Notes under the pieces: generated by a model
Database searches by the model: none
What the model saw: the letters and a program-made list of their open reading frames with translations, nothing else
Told to the model about the DNA's origin: nothing
Shown: positions 59,750 to 64,000 of the stretch, one piece after another
How the letters are laid out: the number at the start of each line of letters is the position of its first letter
How positions within the stretch are numbered: position 1 is the stretch's first letter
Position numbers and translations under genes: made by a program
Assembly (NCBI RefSeq): GCF_002911015.1
Contig: NZ_KZ626856.1
Span: forward strand, 1 to 64,000
Length of the DNA: 64,000 nt
Direction of reading: 5' to 3'
Source of the DNA: Streptomyces populi
GTDB taxonomy: Bacteria; Actinomycetota; Actinomycetes; Streptomycetales; Streptomycetaceae

Positions 59750-60741
59750 GCAACGGAGGACGTCACCGTTCCGGTCGCGGTTCCGTGCCGGCTGAACTGG
59801 GCCCGGTAGGCGCTCGGGGTGAGCCCGGTCCTGCGCACCACGTGGACGCGCAGCGAGTCGGCGGTGCCGAGTCCGCAGGCCGCGGCCACCCGGTCCATCG
59901 GCAGGGTCGTGGTCTCCAGGAGTTCCCTGGCCCGTTCCACGCGCTGGTGGAGCAGCCATTGCAGGGGGCTGACCCCGCTCTCGGCGTGGAACCGGCGGGT
60001 GAGGGTGCGCACGCTGACGCCCGCGTGCCGGGCCAGGTCGGCGAGGGTGAGCGGCCTGTCGAGGTGGCGCATGGCCCAGCCCCGGGTGTCGGCGCAGGCG
60101 TCGCCGCGCTCGGGGGGCAGCGGGGTGTGGGTGAACTGGGTCTGGCCGCCGGGCCGTACGGGGGCGACCAGGGCGCCGCGGGCGACCTCGTTGGCGACGG
60201 CGGCGCCGTAGTCGGTGCGGATGACGTGCAGGCACAGGTCGATGCCGGCGGCGTAGCCGGAGGAGGTGAGGAACGGCCCGTCCTGGACGTAGAGCACGTC
60301 TCCGCGCAGGTCGACCTGCGGGTAGCGCCTGCGCATCTCGTCGGCGTGGGCCCAGTACGTGGTGGCCCGGCGGCCCTGGAGCAGACCGGCCTCGGCGAGC
60401 TGGAAGGCGCCGGTGCAGATGGACGCGACGCGCTTGCCGGCGGCGGCCGCCTCGCGGACGGCCGCCACGATCCGCGGGTCCGGCTCGAACGGTGCCCCGG
60501 TGCCGGCGACGACCACCGTGTCCGCCTCCCGCACGGCCTCCAGACCGTGCGGGACGTACAGGTCCAGTCCGCCGGTCGTGGGCAGGGGTCCCGGCTCGGC
60601 CGTGCAGACGACCACCTCGTAACCGGGCCGGCCGTCCACCTCGACCTTGCCGAACAGCATCTCCGGCATCGCGAGGTTGAACAGCGCGACCGGGGACGGG
60701 GCGATGACGGCGACGCGGTGCGGGGCGGGACGGTCGGGCAT
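59746..60741 (-). CDS. GlxA-type transcriptional regulator (DJ-1/PfpI plus AraC HTH)
   Basis: A 331-aa regulator. The N-terminal half is a DJ-1/PfpI domain (VAVIAPSPVALFNLAMPEMLFG; nucleophile-elbow-like SICTGAFQLAEAGLL). The C-terminal half has two AraC helix-turn-helices (LADLARHAGVSVRTLTRRF and DRVAAACGLGTADSLRVHVVRR). The ATG at 60741 is chosen because GGAGG lies 8 nt before it; the upstream in-frame ATG (60762) would place that site inside the gene. It is divergent from an MFS exporter across 70 nt, the arrangement of a local regulator and its target (inference). Confidence 0.9.
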   Translation of the reverse strand: MPDRPAPHRVAVIAPSPVALFNLAMPEMLFGKVEVDGRPGYEVVVCTAEPGPLPTTGGLDLYVPHGLEAVREADTVVVAGTGAPFEPDPRIVAAVREAAAAGKRVASICTGAFQLAEAGLLQGRRATTYWAHADEMRRRYPQVDLRGDVLYVQDGPFLTSSGYAAGIDLCLHVIRTDYGAAVANEVARGALVAPVRPGGQTQFTHTPLPPERGDACADTRGWAMRHLDRPLTLADLARHAGVSVRTLTRRFHAESGVSPLQWLLHQRVERARELLETTTLPMDRVAAACGLGTADSLRVHVVRRTGLTPSAYRAQFSRHGTATGTVTSSVA

Positions 60742-60811
60742 GGCCAGAACCTCCGGACGCATGGCATTCAGGCCACTACTGTACGGCGCCGGGTGTCACC
60801 AGCATGGGGAC

Positions 60812-62197
60812 ATGCCGACGAACCAGATCTCCAGAGCCCACGAACCCGGCCTCGAACAGCGGGACTTGGGTCCCGGGAAGCCCGCGCTCACCCTCACCGC
60901 CGCGCTGCTCGGCTTCGCGCTGACCTGTCTCGACGCGTCGGTGGTGAACGTGGCCCTGCCCGCGATCGGCTCCTCGTTCGACGCCGGGATGTCCGGTCTG
61001 CAATGGGTGGTGGACGCCTACACCCTGGCCTTCGCCGCGCTGATGCTGTCCACCGGCGCCTTCTCGGACCGGGCCGGGGCGAGCCGGGCGTACGCGCTGG
61101 GCACCGCGGTGTTCACGTTCGCCTCGGCGGCCTGCGGACTGGCCCCGGACCTGTCGGCGCTGATCGGCGCCCGGGTGGCGCAGGGCGCGGCGGCGGCGGC
61201 GGTCGTGCTCCCGGCCTCGCTGGCGCTGGTGCGCCAGGCGTACCCGGAGCCGGCCCGGCGGGCCCGCGCCGTGGCGGCCTGGGCGGCGGGCGGTTCGCTG
61301 GCGGTGGCGCTCGGCCCGGTGGCGGGCGGCGCGCTGACCACGGCCTGGGGCTGGCGCGGCGTCTTCTTCGTCAATCTGCCGGTGGGCGCGGCGATCCTCG
61401 TGCTGCTCGTGCGGGCCCCGCGCTCCCGGCCCCGGCCGGCCCCGCTGGACCTGCCCGGCCAGCTGACGGCGGTGGTGGCCCTCGCCGCGCTGACGTTCGC
61501 GGTGATCGAGGGCGGGACGGCGGGCGGCGTCGCGGCCGCGGTGGCCGTCGTCGCGGGGGCCGCGTTCCTGTGGATCGAGAAGCGGCAGCCGCACCCGGTG
61601 GTGCCGCTCGGCCTGTTCCGCGACCGGACCGTGGCCACGGCGGTCGCCGTCGGCTCGGCCGTCAGCGTGGCCTTCTACAGCGTGGTGTTCGTCTTCTCGC
61701 TCTTCTTCCAGCAGGTCCAGCACCGCTCCGCGCTGGGCGCCGGGCTGCTGTTCCTGCCGATGACGGGCCTGATCGCGGTGACGAACGTGGTGGCCGGCAA
61801 GCTCACGGAACGCCACGGGCCGCGGCTGCCGATGCTGGTGGGACAGCCGGTGGCCGTCGCCGGGCTGCTCGGGCTCCTCTGCGTCGACGCCCGTACTCCC
61901 CCGGCGCTGGTGGCGCTGCTGCTGGTCCCGCTGGCGCTGGGGTGCGCGCTGACGGTGCCGCCGCTCACCGCCGCGATGATGGACGCCGTGCCCGCCGAAC
62001 GGGCGGGGCTGGCGGCCGGGGTGCTCAATTCCGCCCGGCAGGTGTCCGGGGGCCTGGGGATCGCGGTGTTCGGGGCGCTGGTCGCGAGCGGGTTCGAGGC
62101 CGGGATGCGGCTGAGCCTGGCCGCCGCCGCGGCCCTGCTCACGGTGACGTCAGCCCTCAGTGTCCGTCTCTCAGGTCGCTCGGCCAGGCGGGCCTGA
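60812..62197 (+). CDS. MFS transporter, DHA2 (EmrB/QacA) type
   Basis: A 461-aa drug:proton antiporter with about 14 hydrophobic helices. LTCLDASVVNVALPAIGSSF (helix 1 motif D1), QWVVDAYTLAFAALML, GARVAQGAAAAAVVLPASLAL and LNSARQVSGGLGIAVFGALVASG are DHA2 signatures. The ATG at 60812 is used. The 3' 41 nt overlap the convergent DUF1349 gene. Export substrate unknown; control by the divergent GlxA-type protein is likely. Confidence 0.91.
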   Translation: MPTNQISRAHEPGLEQRDLGPGKPALTLTAALLGFALTCLDASVVNVALPAIGSSFDAGMSGLQWVVDAYTLAFAALMLSTGAFSDRAGASRAYALGTAVFTFASAACGLAPDLSALIGARVAQGAAAAAVVLPASLALVRQAYPEPARRARAVAAWAAGGSLAVALGPVAGGALTTAWGWRGVFFVNLPVGAAILVLLVRAPRSRPRPAPLDLPGQLTAVVALAALTFAVIEGGTAGGVAAAVAVVAGAAFLWIEKRQPHPVVPLGLFRDRTVATAVAVGSAVSVAFYSVVFVFSLFFQQVQHRSALGAGLLFLPMTGLIAVTNVVAGKLTERHGPRLPMLVGQPVAVAGLLGLLCVDARTPPALVALLLVPLALGCALTVPPLTAAMMDAVPAERAGLAAGVLNSARQVSGGLGIAVFGALVASGFEAGMRLSLAAAAALLTVTSALSVRLSGRSARRA

Positions 62198-62765
62198 ACT
62201 CGATGTGGTCGTAGGTGACCACACAGCCCTCACCCATCGGCGACTGGGTCATGAAACCGACCAGCGCCGCGCCCGTCTCCTTCTCCCCGCCCAGGGTGAA
62301 GAGGCGCACGAAGGTCCACCGCTCGCCGTCGCGGGAGGCGTGGAAGGCGAAGGCGCGGCCCGTGCGGCTCACCCTCAGCCAGACGGAACTGCCGTCCACC
62401 GTGAAGGAGTTGGCGTCGTCGGAGTGTTCCCGGGTGACCACCGTGCAGACGGTGGGCACGTCCGGGGAGTACTCCAGACAGAGTTTCGCCCAGGCCCGCT
62501 CCCCCACGTGGACGTAGAGCACGCCCGCGTCGAAGGCCGCCCCGAAGCCGACGGTCACGCGGGCGATCAGCTGGAAGTCGCCCTCCGGCGAGCCCAGCAG
62601 CCGCGGTGCGTCGGAGGCCGGGTCGAGGCCTTCGCCGGTGGGCGGCACGAAGCGGTCCTGCCGGGGCCCGGCCCAGCCGGTGAGCACGCCGTCCTCGTAC
62701 GACCAGTTCCCGTCGGGGCCGTACGTACGGAAGGAGAAGGGGAGTTCGGGGAGCGTGACGTCCAT
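62157..62765 (-). CDS. DUF1349 domain protein
   Basis: A 202-aa beta-sandwich protein of the DUF1349 (concanavalin-like lectin/glucanase fold) type. Marks are LIARVTVGFGAAFDAGVLYVHVGERAWAKLCLEYS, VVTREHSDDANSF, and VWLRVSRTGRAFAFHASRDGERW. Such proteins are predicted carbohydrate-related, but rarely tested. The ATG at 62765 (MDVTLPELPF) is used. Its C-terminal 13 codons overlap the MFS gene on the other strand. A tandem-repeat tract lies upstream. Confidence 0.85.
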   Translation of the reverse strand: MDVTLPELPFSFRTYGPDGNWSYEDGVLTGWAGPRQDRFVPPTGEGLDPASDAPRLLGSPEGDFQLIARVTVGFGAAFDAGVLYVHVGERAWAKLCLEYSPDVPTVCTVVTREHSDDANSFTVDGSSVWLRVSRTGRAFAFHASRDGERWTFVRLFTLGGEKETGAALVGFMTQSPMGEGCVVTYDHIEFRPAWPSDLRDGH

Positions 62766-62866
62766 GCCCCCGAGTCTCTCAGGTCCGCGCCCGCCCCACG
62801 GGGGCACTGGTCCGACCCGTCAGCCGCCGGTGCCGTCCCGTCCCGTACGAAGCCCGAGCAGCCCAC

Positions 62867-63090
62867 GACCGGACCGACCGGAACGAAACCGGAGCGAACC
62901 CGCAGCCGAACCGACCCGCACGGAAACCGGAGCGGGCCCGCGACCGGACCGACCGGCACGGAAAGGGATCGGACCCGCAGCCGAACGGACCGGCACGGAA
63001 ACCGGAGCAGGTCCACGGCCGGGCGGACCGATGCGGAACCGCAGCGGGCCCGCCGCCGGGCGGACCGGCACGGAACGGGACGTGGCCCGC
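62867..63090. repeat. Minisatellite of six 37-38-nt units
   Basis: Six head-to-tail units begin at 62867, 62904, 62942, 62979, 63017 and 63054, consensus RCCGRRCSGACCGGCACGGA followed by AACCGGAGCGGGCCCGC. They lie in the 382-nt gap between the DUF1349 gene start and the aldehyde-dehydrogenase end. No spacers exist, so it is not a CRISPR. A 21-nt direct repeat, CGGTCCGCCCGCCGCGAGGC plus G, at 63098-63118 and 63127-63147 follows; its second copy abuts the dehydrogenase stop codon. Confidence 0.88.
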
Positions 63091-63147
63091 CTCCGCACGG
63101 TCCGCCCGCCGCGAGGCGCAACGCACCGGTCCGCCCGCCGCGAGGCG

Positions 63148-64000
63148 TCAGCGCTCCAGTCGGCCGTCGTACCGGCGCGGGAGCCCCAGCGGGTTGTCGT
63201 CGCGCAGCTCGGGCGGCAGCAGTGCCTCGGGCACGCCCTGGTAGGCCACCGGCCGCATCCAGCGCTCGATGGCGGTGCCGCCGACCGAGGTGGACGTCGA
63301 GGTCGTCGCGGGGTACGGCCCTCCGTGGTGCTGGGCCGGGGCGACGGCGACGCCGGTCGGCCAGCCGTTCACCAGGACCCGGCCCGCGAGGGAGGTGAGT
63401 TCGGCGAGGATCTCCGCGCCGCGCCCCTCGCCCGCGGCCTCCTCCGCGGAGAGCTGCACGGTGGCCGTGAGGTTGCCGGGGAGCCGGGAGAGCACCGCGC
63501 CCGCCTCGGACTCGTCCTCGTAGCGCGCCACGACCGTGAGCGGCCCGAAGCACTCCTCGAGGAGCAGGTCGTGCTCGCCCTCGGCCGCGAGCCTGCTCGC
63601 GGGCACGGTCAGGAAGCCGGGGCTCACGGTGTGCTCGCCGCCCGCGCCCGGTGTCACCGGGGTCTGGACGTCCGGGAGCCCGGCGCGCTCGGCGACCCCG
63701 GCGATGAAGTTGTCGCGCATGCGGTGGTCGAGCAGGACCCCGGCGGCGGTGCCGCTCACCGCGTCGGTCAGGGACTTCAGCAGCCGGTCGCCCGCCTCAC
63801 CGGCCGGGGCGAGCACCAGGCCCGGCTTCACGCAGAACTGGCCGACGCCCAGGGTCATCGAGCCGGCGAGTCCCGTGCCGATCTCCTCGGCGCGTTCGAC
63901 GGCCGCGGCCTCGGTGACGACGACGGGGTTGAGGGAGCCGAGCTCGCCGTGGAACGGGATCGGCACCGGGCGCGCGGCGGCCGCGTCGAACAGCGCGCGC
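63148..64000 (-). CDS. Aldehyde dehydrogenase (NADP+), alpha-ketoglutaric-semialdehyde type, partial
   Basis: The C-terminal about 284 residues of an aldehyde dehydrogenase; the N-terminus lies beyond the window end. GSMTLGVGQFCVKPGLVLAP contains the catalytic Cys (QFC). ECFGPLTVVARYEDE and LVNGWPTGVAVAPAQHHGGPYPATT match the ketoglutarate-semialdehyde dehydrogenase subgroup. The reading frame is open through position 64000 (ARALFDAAAARPVPIPFHGE). It probably serves a sugar-acid or hydroxyproline breakdown pathway continued outside the window. Confidence 0.9.
   Translation of the reverse strand, partial: RALFDAAAARPVPIPFHGELGSLNPVVVTEAAAVERAEEIGTGLAGSMTLGVGQFCVKPGLVLAPAGEAGDRLLKSLTDAVSGTAAGVLLDHRMRDNFIAGVAERAGLPDVQTPVTPGAGGEHTVSPGFLTVPASRLAAEGEHDLLLEECFGPLTVVARYEDESEAGAVLSRLPGNLTATVQLSAEEAAGEGRGAEILAELTSLAGRVLVNGWPTGVAVAPAQHHGGPYPATTSTSTSVGGTAIERWMRPVAYQGVPEALLPPELRDDNPLGLPRRYDGRLER

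Noticed and set aside
62867..63090. A CRISPR array
   Set aside because: Units are contiguous with no unique spacers, diverged from each other, GC-rich, and no cas genes are nearby.
62567..63553. Repetitive Arg/Gly/Val-rich frames across the minisatellite as a repeat protein
   Set aside because: Unit lengths of 37 and 38 nt break the reading frame between repeats, there is no ribosome-binding site, and the frames overlap real genes.

Overview
The window is very GC-rich, densely coded actinobacterial DNA, almost certainly a Streptomyces chromosome. Coding regions show strong third-position G/C bias. Operons are stitched together by 4-bp ATGA/GTGA overlaps, and GTG starts are common. Gene order matches what I recall of the S. 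coelicolor SCO1839-SCO1867 core region: gbn, an ABC-F ATPase, pitH2, the cobalamin cluster, a sortase-anchored SCO1860-like protein, an amino-acid ABC transporter and ectABCD. That synteny is recalled, not computed.

Layout. 0-7.5 kb (minus strand): a sterol-desaturase/YhhN/zinc-alcohol-dehydrogenase group, then a tight four-gene operon (acetoacetate-decarboxylase-like, SDR and two paralogous amidohydrolases) of unknown pathway. 7.8-14.3 kb (plus): a DEDDh exonuclease with a BRCT-like tail, a small Cys-rich protein and SURF1. A stand-alone TnpB (IS605/IS1341-type) element follows; its right end touches the start codon of a GH15 glycosidase, which is followed by an SDR. 14.4-18 kb: an Asp23/AmaP envelope-stress operon (minus) divergent from a protein with two Asp23-like regions. 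18-26.3 kb: enoyl-CoA hydratase, the nucleoid-associated protein Gbn with an unusual cluster of GATC sites upstream, an ABC-F ATPase with a possible leader peptide, a zinc metallopeptidase, an uncharacterised 469-aa protein, an alpha/beta hydrolase and a class II aldolase.

26.7-28.3 kb: low-affinity phosphate transporter pitH2 with a 72-aa membrane partner, preceded by PHO-box repeats and ended by a 20-bp perfect hairpin. 28.4-46.9 kb: a cobalamin riboswitch and a long plus-strand B12 operon: cobD, cobQ, cobN, chlID-type chelatase, cobO, cobB and cobI, then cobM, cobL, cbiG-cobJ, cbiX and cobC. A ZIP-type metal transporter gene lies antisense in the middle. The set mixes late-cobalt-insertion proteins (CobN, CobL, CobO) with CbiG and CbiX; CobG, CobF, CobH and CobK are not in this window.

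47-52 kb (minus): an LAETG sortase substrate, an imidazolonepropionase-like amidohydrolase and a polar amino-acid ABC transporter with a near-consensus promoter. 52.3-57.2 kb (plus): a class V aminotransferase and the ectoine/5-hydroxyectoine operon ectABCD. 57.2-64 kb: class V aminotransferase, FrnE-like DsbA protein, GNAT acetyltransferase, GlxA-type regulator divergent from a drug-type MFS exporter, a DUF1349 protein, a six-unit minisatellite, and an aldehyde dehydrogenase cut by the window end.

The most unusual points are the TnpB right end that appears to supply the ribosome-binding site of the GH15 gene, six GATC sites in 68 bp upstream of gbn, a riboswitch-proximal leader ORF apparently coupled to cobD, the uncharacterised decarboxylase/SDR/amidohydrolase operon, and the divergent double-Asp23 protein.
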